Assembly (NCBI GenBank): GCA_003265435.1
Contig: NOXC01000001.1
Span: 248,001 to 312,000 of the forward strand
DNA length: 64,000 bases
DNA from: Cellvibrionaceae bacterium AOL6
GTDB taxonomy: Bacteria; Pseudomonadota; Gammaproteobacteria; Pseudomonadales; Cellvibrionaceae
Reading direction: 5' to 3'
Shown here: piece by piece, positions 34,939 through 43,710 of the stretch
Layout: each line of letters begins with the position of its first letter
Position numbering within the stretch: position 1 is the first letter of the stretch
Made by a program: the position numbers and the translations under genes
Notes under the pieces: model-generated
Seen by the model: only the letters and a program-made list of their open reading frames with translations
Databases searched by the model: none
What the model was told of the DNA's origin: nothing

Positions 34939-36012
34939 TTACCCCAAGATGTAGACACAGACAAAAAGCCCTAACCAAACCACATCCACAAAGTGCCAAT
35001 ACCAGCTTGACGCTTCAAACCCGAAACAGTCATCGTGCTTGAAAATATTGTTTGGTTTCATCGCGGCCAAGGCGACTAACAAGGCACAGGCTGCCCCCAC
35101 GATAAGCAGTCGAACTGTCAGCGAAAAGTGCCCGACGTTGAACGCGACATAGAACGATAAGGCGAGTGCGCCCACCACCAACCAGCGCGAATTCCATCCC
35201 TTCATCGACCGGGTCAATTGCACCAGCAACATAATGCTACCCAAAGTCACATGCGCGCCATGGAAGCCGGTCAACATGAAAAAGGTTGTCCCATAGATGC
35301 CCGAATTCAGGGTGAGCCCCAAGTGCTCGTATGCGTGAATATATTCTTCCGCCTGCAATACCAAAAACAGAAAACCAAGACTGACAGTAATCGCCAACCA
35401 AAGATTGAAGGTTCGGCCATTATCACCGTTTTTCAACGCGGTATGGGCCATATGCACCGTGACACTGGACGTCAATAAGAGAACGGTATTCCAAAAGGGA
35501 AGCCAGCCGAGCCAGCGCGCCAAGCCTGGATTGCTCATACTTTCATGGGGCCCAACGAATTGCGCGTTTTCCCCATTGGCCGCCATATCCGGTGTCGTCA
35601 TCATCGGCCATTCACCGGAATAATTATTCCATAGATATTGCGATGTCGGCCCTTCTGAAAGCCATGGCAGCGCGAAGGAGCGCACATAAAACAATGCACC
35701 GAAGAACGCAGCAAAAAACATGACCTCACTGAAAATAAACCAACCCATGCCCCACACGTAGGACCGCTTGAGTTGAGCGCTATTTAGCCCTGCAGCGTTC
35801 TCTTTAATGACTTGCCCAAACCATGTCCACAACACACAGGCAAAAATCACCAGCCCACAAATAAATACCAGCTTGCCTTTACCAGGCTCACCGCTACTGG
35901 TTTCCATAATCCAATTGCCCAAGCCCATCACGGTCAGAAACAGACCCAAGCTGGCAAACAGGGGCAGTCGACTTTTATCGGGAACATAATAAGCTTCGTA
36001 TTCTTGTGCCAT
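34939..36012 (-). CDS. coxC: Cytochrome c oxidase subunit III, enlarged
   Basis: Subunit III of the aa3 oxidase, 357 residues with the expected YYVPDKSRLPLFASLG start, WGMGWFIFSEVMFFAAFFGALFYVR, LQAEEYIHAY and FFMLTGFHGAHVTLG. The C-terminal WYWHFVDVVWLGLFV is normal. Between TGFHGAH (about 250) and CFGFEASSWYWHFVD (about 329) there are roughly 55 more residues than in the 295-residue Pseudomonas protein. They contain two additional hydrophobic segments (WLVVGALALSFYVAF and LLIVGAACALLVALAAM). Confidence 0.92.
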   Translation of the reverse strand: MAQEYEAYYVPDKSRLPLFASLGLFLTVMGLGNWIMETSSGEPGKGKLVFICGLVIFACVLWTWFGQVIKENAAGLNSAQLKRSYVWGMGWFIFSEVMFFAAFFGALFYVRSFALPWLSEGPTSQYLWNNYSGEWPMMTTPDMAANGENAQFVGPHESMSNPGLARWLGWLPFWNTVLLLTSSVTVHMAHTALKNGDNGRTFNLWLAITVSLGFLFLVLQAEEYIHAYEHLGLTLNSGIYGTTFFMLTGFHGAHVTLGSIMLLVQLTRSMKGWNSRWLVVGALALSFYVAFNVGHFSLTVRLLIVGAACALLVALAAMKPNNIFKHDDCFGFEASSWYWHFVDVVWLGLFVCVYILG

Positions 36013-36040
36013 TACATCTCTCCGTTGTTCCTTTTCATTA

Positions 36041-36658
36041 TTAGTGAGTCGGGCCCGAGAAGGCCACCGATACAGGATCAGATGGGCTCGGCGAACCTAC
36101 CCGTATTGCTTCTATGCTTTCCTGCGCACTGTCTGTGATATCAAACAGCGTGTACGACAGTGTGATGCTGTTGACGCCCTTCGGCAGGGCTTGATCGACA
36201 ACAAATTGCAATCCCAAATCCGCTGCTTCGCCCGGAGCAAGGACTTGCTGATTGAAACAAAAACACTCCGTTTTATGGAAATAGTCCGTCGCATTCTTTG
36301 GCGCCATACTGGGCACGGCCTGCGCCGCCATATAGCCATCGGTTGGGTTATGCGCCAGAAAAGCGGTTTCAATCACCTGCCCTGGATGCACTTCCAACTT
36401 ATATTCCCGCGGCTCAAACGCCCAAGGCATGGCCGTGTTTTTTATCGCGATAAATTTTACAGTGACTGTTCTGCTCTCATCGACGTCGGCCGATACCGGA
36501 GTATAGGGCTGGCTGTTGGTTTTCCCATTCAGGCCGGTGATTTCACAAAAAAGGGTGTAGAGCGGAGGCATCACCCAAAGACAAAACGCGAACATCAGTA
36601 CGGCTAACACTGAGAGTTTCAGCACAATGCGCGTATTTTTTGCCTTTAGGTCTGCCAT
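36041..36658 (-). CDS. ctaG: Cytochrome c oxidase assembly protein CtaG/Cox11
   Basis: A 205-residue protein with one N-terminal membrane anchor (LSVLAVLMFAFCLWVMPPLY) and a periplasmic immunoglobulin-like domain that delivers copper to the CuB site of subunit I. It has AMPWAFEPREYKLEVHPGQ and the copper-binding ECFCFNQQVLAPGE with the conserved CFCF. Located between coxA and coxC as usual. Confidence 0.93.
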   Translation of the reverse strand: MADLKAKNTRIVLKLSVLAVLMFAFCLWVMPPLYTLFCEITGLNGKTNSQPYTPVSADVDESRTVTVKFIAIKNTAMPWAFEPREYKLEVHPGQVIETAFLAHNPTDGYMAAQAVPSMAPKNATDYFHKTECFCFNQQVLAPGEAADLGLQFVVDQALPKGVNSITLSYTLFDITDSAQESIEAIRVGSPSPSDPVSVAFSGPTH

Positions 36659-36669
36659 GCTCGTTACAT

Positions 36670-38220
36670 TCAGCGCACTTCAGGCGGCGTGCTAAAAGTG
36701 TGGTAGGGCGCAGGTGACGCCACAGTCCATTCCAAGCCTTCCGCACCTTCCCACACCTGATCCGTGGCCGGCCGACCGCTGACGATAGTACGTATCACGA
36801 TGTACAGGAATAGCACTTGTGCCGCACCAAACAGAAACGCTCCGACGGACGAAATCATGTTCCAATCCGCCCACAAGGGGTTGTAGTCGGGAATACGGCG
36901 AGGCATCCCCGCCAGGCCAGAAAAGTGCATCGGGAAGAAGGTCACGTTCAGACCAATGAAAGCGATCCAAAAATGCACCTTGCCCATCGTTTCGTCATAC
37001 ATCCTGCCACTCCATTTCGGCAGCCAGTAATACACCGCCGCCGTAATGGAGAATATCGCCCCAGGGACAAGCACATAATGAAAATGTGCCACCACAAAGT
37101 AGGTGTCGTGATATTGGAAATCTGCCGGCGCAATGGCGAGCATCAAACCGGAAAAGCCACCTATCGTAAATAGAATCACGAAGGCGATCGAAAACAGCAT
37201 CGGCGTCTCAAAGGTCATGCTGCCTTTCCACATCGTGGTAACCCAATTGAAGACTTTCACCCCGGTAGGCACTGCAATCAGCATTGTCGCGTACATGAAG
37301 ATCAACTCAGAGGCTAACGGCATACCCACCGTAAACATGTGATGCGCCCAAACGATAAAACTCAAGAATGCAATTGAGGCTGTCGCGTACACCATCGAGG
37401 AATACCCGAACAACGGCTTGCGCGCAAAGGTGGGAATAATCGCACTGACGATGCCAAAGGCCGGCAAAATCATAATGTAGACTTCCGGGTGACCAAAGAA
37501 CCAGAACACGTGCTGGAACAATACCGGGTCACCACCACCTGCTGCATTGAAAAAGCTGGTACCAAAATGAATGTCCATCAACATCATTGTGACCACACCC
37601 GCGAGTACAGGCATGACCGCGATGAGCAAATAGGCTGTGATCAACCATGTCCATACGAACAAAGGCATTTTCATCAGCGTCATGCCCGGCGCGCGCATAT
37701 TGAGGATCGTCGCGATAATATTGATCGCGCCCATAATGGAACTCGCACCCATGATATGGACGGAAAAAATAAACAGCGTCACGCTCGGTGGCGCGTAAGT
37801 GGTGCTCAAAGGTGCATAGAACGTCCAACCGAAGTTAGGCGCACCGCCCTCCATAAAGAGGGTGCTAATGAGCGCGGTGAAGGCAAAGGGCAGGATCCAG
37901 AAACTCCAGTTGTTCATCCGTGGCAGAGCCATATCCGGCGCTCCGACCATCATCGGGATCATCCAGTTGGCCAACCCGACAAACGCTGGCATCACCGCAC
38001 CGAACACCATGATCAATCCGTGCAGCGTGGTCATCTGGTTAAAAAATTCAGGTTCGACGATTTGTAATCCGGGTTGAAACAACTCCGCTCGAATCACTAA
38101 TGCGAACATGCCGCCGACAAAGAACATCAGAAAACTGAACCAAAGATACATCGTGCCGATGTCTTTGTGGTTGGTGGTAAAGAGCCACCGACTTAAACCT
38201 TTCGCAGGACCATGTGCCAT
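36670..38220 (-). CDS. coxA: Cytochrome c oxidase subunit I
   Basis: The 516-residue catalytic subunit holding haem a, haem a3 and CuB, reducing oxygen and pumping protons. It begins RWLFTTNHKDIGTMYLWFSF and has MVFGAVMPAFVG, WFFGHPEVYIMILPAFGI (with the His and Tyr of the active site), VWAHHMFTVG and FVVAHFHYVL. The ATG at 38220 gives the standard N-terminus; the longer frame to 38301 is not supported. Coupled to coxB (10 bases). Confidence 0.97.
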   Translation of the reverse strand: MAHGPAKGLSRWLFTTNHKDIGTMYLWFSFLMFFVGGMFALVIRAELFQPGLQIVEPEFFNQMTTLHGLIMVFGAVMPAFVGLANWMIPMMVGAPDMALPRMNNWSFWILPFAFTALISTLFMEGGAPNFGWTFYAPLSTTYAPPSVTLFIFSVHIMGASSIMGAINIIATILNMRAPGMTLMKMPLFVWTWLITAYLLIAVMPVLAGVVTMMLMDIHFGTSFFNAAGGGDPVLFQHVFWFFGHPEVYIMILPAFGIVSAIIPTFARKPLFGYSSMVYATASIAFLSFIVWAHHMFTVGMPLASELIFMYATMLIAVPTGVKVFNWVTTMWKGSMTFETPMLFSIAFVILFTIGGFSGLMLAIAPADFQYHDTYFVVAHFHYVLVPGAIFSITAAVYYWLPKWSGRMYDETMGKVHFWIAFIGLNVTFFPMHFSGLAGMPRRIPDYNPLWADWNMISSVGAFLFGAAQVLFLYIVIRTIVSGRPATDQVWEGAEGLEWTVASPAPYHTFSTPPEVR

Positions 38221-38230
38221 TATCGTTCTC

Positions 38231-39358
38231 CTATTGGCCTTGCTCAAAACTGACGACATCAATGGGCTGTACGAGGTCACCCATGTTGTTGCCAAACGCA
38301 TTTCGCTGGAAAGTCACCACCGCCGCTGTCTGGACCGGGGTTAACTGTTCGCCGAACGCCGGCATGGCGCCACCGCCATTGATTACCCGATTCAAATGAT
38401 CGGCTACAGGGCCCGTCGCAATAGGGCTACCGGCAATCGCAGGAAATATACCTGCGCCCTGCCCCTCTGGCTGATGGCAAGTCGCACAAAACTGTTGATA
38501 GACCTGCTCTCCCTGGGCGTAGAGTTCGTCGAACTCCAACGTCTGCTTGGCCGCTTCTGCGATCTCTGCCGCCCGCGCTTGTCGCTCGGCAATCCACTCG
38601 TCAAACTCTTCTTGGCTCACCACTTTGACTTCGATCGGCATAAAGCCATGGTCTTTACCGCATAACTCGGCACATTGGCCACGATACAAGCCGGGTTCCT
38701 CAACTCGAGTCCAGGCTTCGTTAATGTATCCGGGAATAGCATCACGTTTGACCGCAAGATCGGGGACCCACCAGCTATGAATGACGTCGGCCGCAGTCAC
38801 GAGGAATCGCACTTTCTTGCCGGCGGGGATAATGAGCGGCTCATCCACTTCCAACAAATAGTGCGGGCCTTTGTCGGCGTCACCGTAAATTTCGTCTTTT
38901 GGCGTGCTCAAACTCGAGAAAAAACTTACCCCCTCTTCGGGGTATTCGTATTTCCACTTCCATTGATAACCCGTTACCAGGACTTCAACGTCGGGATTAT
39001 CAGTGTCGTAGATCTTGACGAGGGTTTTAGTGGCCGGGATGGCCATGCCAATGAGAATGGCAAAAGGAATGATGGTCCAGATTATCTCGAGTACCGTACT
39101 TTCATGAAAGTTATCGGCAACCGCGCCTCTGGATTTTCGATGCAGGTACATGCTGATAAACATTGCACCGAACACCACAACGCCTATCACACAGCAGATC
39201 CAAAAGATCAACATGTGCAGGCTGAACACTTCCTGACTTAGAGCTGTCACACCTTCGGTCATATTCAGCTGCCACTCGCCAGCGAGAGCTGGCGCAGTCA
39301 AAAGAGCTGAAGACACGAGGGCGAACAGCGCAATGGGTGTTCTGTATGACAACCTCAT
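38231..39358 (-). CDS. coxB: Cytochrome c oxidase subunit II with C-terminal cytochrome c domain
   Basis: A 375-residue subunit. It has a signal peptide, two membrane helices (about 45-70 and 90-110) and the CuA domain with the ligand set HSWWVPD and GQCAELCGKDHGFMPIEV. A linker follows, then a fused haem c domain with CATCHQPEGQGAGIFPAIAG. The tethered cytochrome c is also found in Pseudomonas aa3 enzymes. First gene of the coxB-coxA-ctaG-coxC run. Confidence 0.96.
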   Translation of the reverse strand: MRLSYRTPIALFALVSSALLTAPALAGEWQLNMTEGVTALSQEVFSLHMLIFWICCVIGVVVFGAMFISMYLHRKSRGAVADNFHESTVLEIIWTIIPFAILIGMAIPATKTLVKIYDTDNPDVEVLVTGYQWKWKYEYPEEGVSFFSSLSTPKDEIYGDADKGPHYLLEVDEPLIIPAGKKVRFLVTAADVIHSWWVPDLAVKRDAIPGYINEAWTRVEEPGLYRGQCAELCGKDHGFMPIEVKVVSQEEFDEWIAERQARAAEIAEAAKQTLEFDELYAQGEQVYQQFCATCHQPEGQGAGIFPAIAGSPIATGPVADHLNRVINGGGAMPAFGEQLTPVQTAAVVTFQRNAFGNNMGDLVQPIDVVSFEQGQ

Positions 39359-39805
39359 CGCCCGTCTCCATTTGTCGTATGTATGTAACTTATTGTTTTT
39401 ATTACTGCCTTGTTTCTACATACCGCACTGAACGATAGCCAGAATAAATTTCTGCTTTCGGCGACGGGAGGCCTACTGCTGCCATGAAATGGCAAAGCAC
39501 CCTCGTTCAATTCGGCTGCGACAATCCGTCGCACTGAATTGATTATAACTAGAGATTATTAACTTTGTGAATGGTTACTTGGCATCCAAATAATATAAGT
39601 TTTGATCAACCCCCATGAACTCCGCCTCACAGCGGTGCGCCAGCGTCATTAATTCTAAAAAAGAGTTCAACTAGTCAGATTTGCTCTAAGCGCTTGTAAA
39701 TGGGCAGATATGAATTAACTTTTAGGAACACGCCGGGGGAAAAGACGTGCGCGAATACCCAATATTCGCAGCAGACGCAGCAACCTTCTATACGAACTTC
39801 ACTAC
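39359..39805. other. Intergenic promoter region between coxB and the plus-strand hypothetical
   Basis: 447 bases without a credible gene. The stretch 39540-39725 is AT-rich and probably contains the promoters of the oxidase operon and of the gene at 39806, but no clear -35/-10 pair or repeat was identified. The oxidase start has no visible operator symmetry. Confidence 0.5.
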
Positions 39806-40483
39806 ATGGGTAGAGACAAAAACGTGCTGATTCGCACTTCCATAGCGCATGCACAGAAGAATGAGACGCAATCAGGGTCCCTGTCGACCTATGTGGAGCA
39901 TCGATTACCGTTGTTACACCGCGCTATTGTCCTTCCAGGCGATGGTGGCAGTGATACGCTCACCCATTTCCTGACCCGCTACATCGAGCACGTACCGGAT
40001 TTTCTGGAAGCCCTTATTGCGGTATCGCGCAGTGCCGAAATCTTCGAGTTCGTCGAACCCATCGTCGAAGTCGCCCAGAACTTTTTCAATGCCCAAACCG
40101 AGCTTCTCGACGAAGATCAGGGCTTACAGGCCCTGATCGATGAAGCCTACCTTGCTCATCGGCTCATGGAAGAAGTGAATGACCGCATCATGATGATTGG
40201 CGGCGTGCCGCTCATCCCAATGGACATGACCCTGTCGAACATCATCGTTCATCACCTGCTTGGAGATGACTACGCCAATGACCTCGATATGGCCGTTCAC
40301 TATGCTGTGGACGAACTCTTTACGGCACAGGAGCTGCAAGCCAACGCTGCCCTCAAGCGCTATCTCGCGCTGCATCGTGCTGAAGGCTGGCGCGCTATGA
40401 TCGAAGAGTGGCCTTGCCTCGCCGGTGACTCATCCATTTCTCTGGAGCTGGAGTACCGGCCCGACCCGGCCACATTTCATTGA
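39806..40483 (+). CDS. Conserved hypothetical protein
   Basis: A 225-residue soluble, acidic, helical protein. Recognisable blocks are YVEHRLPLLHRAIVLPGDGG, IEHVPDFLEAL and FVEPIVEVAQNFF, reminiscent of a conserved gammaproteobacterial hypothetical, but I do not know its function. There is no signal peptide or membrane segment. The ATG at 39806 lacks a clear ribosome site; a later start, such as the GTG in the YVEHRL segment, cannot be excluded. It is convergent with yheV, 3 bases apart. Confidence 0.65.
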   Translation: MGRDKNVLIRTSIAHAQKNETQSGSLSTYVEHRLPLLHRAIVLPGDGGSDTLTHFLTRYIEHVPDFLEALIAVSRSAEIFEFVEPIVEVAQNFFNAQTELLDEDQGLQALIDEAYLAHRLMEEVNDRIMMIGGVPLIPMDMTLSNIIVHHLLGDDYANDLDMAVHYAVDELFTAQELQANAALKRYLALHRAEGWRAMIEEWPCLAGDSSISLELEYRPDPATFH

Positions 40484-40486
40484 TCT

Positions 40487-40705
40487 TTATTGAGGCTCGA
40501 TGAATTTCACGGCCTGCACATCACCGGGGTCGGGCGCGCCCGTCCCCTGATCCAGATCGGACTTGCTCTCCTTGTAACCACAGTTCACGCACTCGATGTG
40601 CTCATCGTCCTCAGTAGTGAGTAACACGATTTTATCAACCAGTTCACATTTCGGACATTTCGCGCCCGCAATGAAGCGTTTCTTAACGGGTTTGCTCGTT
40701 GTCAT
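40487..40705 (-). CDS. yheV: YheV-family zinc-ribbon protein
   Basis: A 72-residue protein with two CxxC knuckles (CPKC and CVNC) separated by 19 residues, the zinc-ribbon layout of YheV. It starts with a basic tail KPVKKRFIAGAKCPKC. In Pseudomonas the corresponding gene lies near prlC and a gamma-carbonic anhydrase gene; here the anhydrase homologue is divergent on its other side. Function unknown. Confidence 0.88.
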   Translation of the reverse strand: MTTSKPVKKRFIAGAKCPKCELVDKIVLLTTEDDEHIECVNCGYKESKSDLDQGTGAPDPGDVQAVKFIEPQ

Positions 40706-40791
40706 ACGGCCTTTTTACAGTAATAGTCACGGGTTCATAACAGATACATGATAACATTTACCTTCCAGTTCATGGGTTTAGAAACGAAGAT

Positions 40792-41328
40792 ATGGACGCC
40801 TTGCGCAGCTACAACAACGTCGCCCCCACATTAGGCAAAAAGGTCTTTATTGACCCCGCCTCCACCGTGATTGGTGACGTACATATCGATGACGATAGCT
40901 CGATCTGGCCAGGCGCCATCCTGCGCGGCGACATGCACCGCATCCGAATTGGTAAACGAACGAGTATCCAGGACGGGGCCGTTCTGCATATCACCCATGC
41001 CAGCACTTACAACCCAGACGGCTGGCCTCTGATCATCGGTGACGACGTCACCGTAGGCCATAAAGCCTGCCTGCATGGTTGCCAAATCGACAACCGCGTC
41101 CTCATCGGCATCGGTGCGATCGTACTCGATGGAGCACATGTTCCTGAACATGTGATCGTGGGCGCAGGCACGCTCGTACCACCCGGTAAAAAACTTGAAA
41201 GTGGCTACCTCTATGTTGGCAGTCCATGCAAAGCTGTTCGCCCGCTGAGTGAACAGGAGTTGCAATTTTTCACCTACTCGGCGCAAAACTACGTTAAGTT
41301 AAAGAATGAGTACCTCCAATCAAGCTGA
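40792..41328 (+). CDS. yrdA: Gamma-carbonic anhydrase-like protein YrdA
   Basis: A 178-residue left-handed beta-helix protein with hexapeptide repeats (VIGDVHIDDDSSIWPGAILRGDMHRIRIG). The three zinc-ligand histidines expected in the family lie in LHITH and in GHKACLHGC. Belongs to the gamma-carbonic anhydrase-like/YrdA group, where catalytic activity is often unproven. Overlaps the downstream WecG-family gene by 23 bases, which may be coincidental or indicate co-translation. Confidence 0.9.
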   Translation: MDALRSYNNVAPTLGKKVFIDPASTVIGDVHIDDDSSIWPGAILRGDMHRIRIGKRTSIQDGAVLHITHASTYNPDGWPLIIGDDVTVGHKACLHGCQIDNRVLIGIGAIVLDGAHVPEHVIVGAGTLVPPGKKLESGYLYVGSPCKAVRPLSEQELQFFTYSAQNYVKLKNEYLQSS

Positions 41329-42094
41329 AATTTCAGAAAGCACGTTCACCTTCCTCAACATCGATATCCAAAACATTCTCTTTAACGATTTTTTGGAAAC
41401 CTTGACGGAAGGCGTTGTGGTGACGCCCAATGCGGATCACCTGATCAAGCTGCAGAAAGACCGTGAATTTTTCGAGTGCTATCAAAATGCCGAGCATATC
41501 GTGTGCGACAGCCGCGTATTAATGATGTTGTCTCGCGTGTTGGATGCTCAAAACCCCATTAAAGATCAAATCGCGGGCTCTGATTTCTTTCCCGCCTTCT
41601 GTCAGTATCACAGCCAGAACACACAAGATATGCGTGTATTTTTGCTCGGAGGCTCCGAAACTACCGTGGTTCAAGCTCAGCAAAATATCAACGCGCGTAC
41701 GAACAGCCAAATCGTCATCGACGGCTACAGCCCGCCTTTTGGTTTTGAACATGACGATGACGAAAACCAACAAATCATCGATCGTATCAATCAAAGCGGC
41801 GCAACTGTGCTGGCAGTAGGCGTGGGTGCGCCAAAACAGGAGAAATGGATTTATCGTCATCGTGATAAAATGCCTGGGGTTAAAATATTTCTCGCGATTG
41901 GCGCAACGATTGAATTTGAGGCAGGTGGCGTTAAGCGTGCGCCCAAGTGGATGTCGCGCACCGGACTGGAATGGGCATTTCGAATTTCACAGGAACCCAA
42001 GCGCATGTTCAAACGCTACTTTCTGGACGACATGCAAATCTTCTGGCTAGTGTTCAAGCAAAAAACCGGGCTGTACAAAAACCCTTGGGCCTAA
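41306..42094 (+). CDS. WecG/TagA/CpsF family glycosyltransferase
   Basis: A 262-residue GT26-type enzyme that usually adds the second sugar to an undecaprenyl-linked sugar. The family blocks TPNADHLIKLQ, GSDFFPAFC, FLLGGSE, GVGAPKQEKWIY and EFEAGGVKRAPKW are all present. It sits convergent to the initiating transferase gene (42150-43574), so a two-step start of the same glycan is plausible. The ATG at 41306 lies inside yrdA; no better start is evident. Confidence 0.9.
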   Translation: MSTSNQAEISESTFTFLNIDIQNILFNDFLETLTEGVVVTPNADHLIKLQKDREFFECYQNAEHIVCDSRVLMMLSRVLDAQNPIKDQIAGSDFFPAFCQYHSQNTQDMRVFLLGGSETTVVQAQQNINARTNSQIVIDGYSPPFGFEHDDDENQQIIDRINQSGATVLAVGVGAPKQEKWIYRHRDKMPGVKIFLAIGATIEFEAGGVKRAPKWMSRTGLEWAFRISQEPKRMFKRYFLDDMQIFWLVFKQKTGLYKNPWA

Positions 42095-42107
42095 CACCAT
42101 CGGGAAC

Positions 42108-42131
42108 AGGCAGAGCAGATACGCTCTGCCT
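42108..42131. terminator. Hairpin between convergent genes
   Basis: A perfect 9-bp stem AGGCAGAGC/GCTCTGCCT with a six-base loop AGATAC, midway between two convergent stops. No T-run follows on either strand, so it may be a weak or factor-assisted terminator. Confidence 0.55.
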
Positions 42132-42149
42132 GCCTGACGAAGCGGTGTA

Positions 42150-43574
42150 TCAATAGGCGTTTTCGTTTCGTGATATCAACGCAAACGGTGTTAAAAACAA
42201 TATCTTGATGTCCAGTAACGGTGACCAGTTACTGATGTATTCCAAGTCCAGCTCCACGCGCCGCTCCATCGCTTCAATCGTATCGGTTTCACCCCGAAAG
42301 CCATTTATCTGAGCCAAACCTGTCATTCCCGGCTTAATACGATGTCGTGCCAGATAGGCCTTCACTTTATCCGAATAGTACTCGTTGTGCGATTCTGCGT
42401 GTGGCCGTGGCCCCACCAGCGACATACTGCCTTCCAAGATGTTAAATAACTGAGGCAGCTCGTCCAGGCTCGTCTTGCGAATGAAGGCACCCACCGGTGT
42501 GATGCGCGGATCGCCCTTGGTAGCCTGCTTCACCACTTTATCAGGCTGGTGCTGGTACATGCTTCGGAATTTATACACATAGAATTTCTTGCCATCCCAA
42601 CCATCGCGCACCTGTTTGAATATGATAGGGCCTTCGGAGGTCAGCTTCACCGCGAGCGCAACCGCGATCAACACCGGTGAAAACAGCAGAATGAGAATCA
42701 GCGCAGCGCTTTTGTCCATCATCGATTTAATGAAGGCAGGCCCGCCTGACATCAACGGTGTCTCATTCAAAGTAATGAGGGGTACGCCCGCGACTTCACG
42801 TACGCTGTGGTTCAGCAAACGGAACTCGAAAATATCGGGCGCCCACACAAGGTCGATATTTGAATCGATCAACATCTCCTGGACTAATTTCACATTCGCG
42901 TTCTGTGAAAATGTCGGTGCCAAATAAATACGCCGTATGCCGTGTGCTTCGATTAAACTCTTCAGTTGCGAGAGTTCACCTAGAAAAGGCACGTCGACAA
43001 CCTGCCAGTCATCCGCTGTGTCCCCTTCAAGGGTGACAAAACCAACCACCTTGTCACGCAACCAGATATTCCTCGACAGACTGCGTGCCAAGTGTTCAGC
43101 AAGACTACCGCTTCCCACGATAAGTGCGGGCAATCTCTCACGATGGTTTTTGCTGTAATAGATGTACAGTTTGGACACCAGAACTTGTACGAAGGCTTGG
43201 CCAATAAATGAAAAAATAGCCCAGTACACAATCACTTGTCGTGAATATTGTTCGGAGGTTTTGGTGAGGAACGCGACCCAAGCTAGGATGATAATCACCA
43301 CACCCCAAGCTCTGGCGATATGTTGAATGGCACCGATCAAATTGTCGAAGCGTCGATGTACGCCAAATACATTGTAGGTAATGACCATGACGAGCACGGC
43401 AAAGACCGCCATCGTACGGTAGTGGGACAGCACTTCCCCATCGCGCAGGGTGGTAAAGAAGATAAGTGTGCCCACGACAACGAGCGCGTTCAGCGCGTGT
43501 TGAATCCACTGCACGAGCGTATCATGATTCTGAAGAAGTCGTTTTCTACGCCTGAATTCGTTTTTCACTGTCAT
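42150..43574 (-). CDS. Undecaprenyl-phosphate hexose-1-phosphate transferase (WcaJ type)
   Basis: A 474-residue membrane enzyme that initiates repeat-unit synthesis by moving a sugar phosphate, often glucose, to undecaprenyl phosphate. Four N-terminal hydrophobic helices (about 25-125) are followed by a CoA-binding-like domain and a fifth membrane hairpin (LILILLFSPVLIAVALAVKL). The catalytic domain has GPIIFKQVRDGWDGKKFYVYKFRSM (read in pieces), SLDELPQLFNIL, GPRPHA and KPGMTGLAQINGFRG. The sugar is not determined by sequence. Confidence 0.92.
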   Translation of the reverse strand: MTVKNEFRRRKRLLQNHDTLVQWIQHALNALVVVGTLIFFTTLRDGEVLSHYRTMAVFAVLVMVITYNVFGVHRRFDNLIGAIQHIARAWGVVIIILAWVAFLTKTSEQYSRQVIVYWAIFSFIGQAFVQVLVSKLYIYYSKNHRERLPALIVGSGSLAEHLARSLSRNIWLRDKVVGFVTLEGDTADDWQVVDVPFLGELSQLKSLIEAHGIRRIYLAPTFSQNANVKLVQEMLIDSNIDLVWAPDIFEFRLLNHSVREVAGVPLITLNETPLMSGGPAFIKSMMDKSAALILILLFSPVLIAVALAVKLTSEGPIIFKQVRDGWDGKKFYVYKFRSMYQHQPDKVVKQATKGDPRITPVGAFIRKTSLDELPQLFNILEGSMSLVGPRPHAESHNEYYSDKVKAYLARHRIKPGMTGLAQINGFRGETDTIEAMERRVELDLEYISNWSPLLDIKILFLTPFALISRNENAY

Positions 43575-43619
43575 TACCCAACAAAATCTGTCTAATATTC
43601 AAAAGAGTCAAGACGAACG

Positions 43620-43663
43620 ACGCCAGCGCTTGCCCTGATTGAGCTCAGGTCAAAGGCTGGCGT
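43620..43663. other. Long hairpin between the arabinose-type operon and the wcaJ-like gene
   Basis: ACGCCAGC pairs with GCTGGCGT, extended by CCTGA/TCAGG in the inner part. It lies 48 bases downstream of the epimerase stop and 46 bases upstream of the next start. No T-run follows, so it could be a Rho-type end, an mRNA stabiliser for the operon, or a leader element of the transferase gene. Confidence 0.5.
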
Positions 43664-43710
43664 GTACGGTCCATCCTGTTATCACCATATCCACTCTGGT
43701 GTGTCACCAC

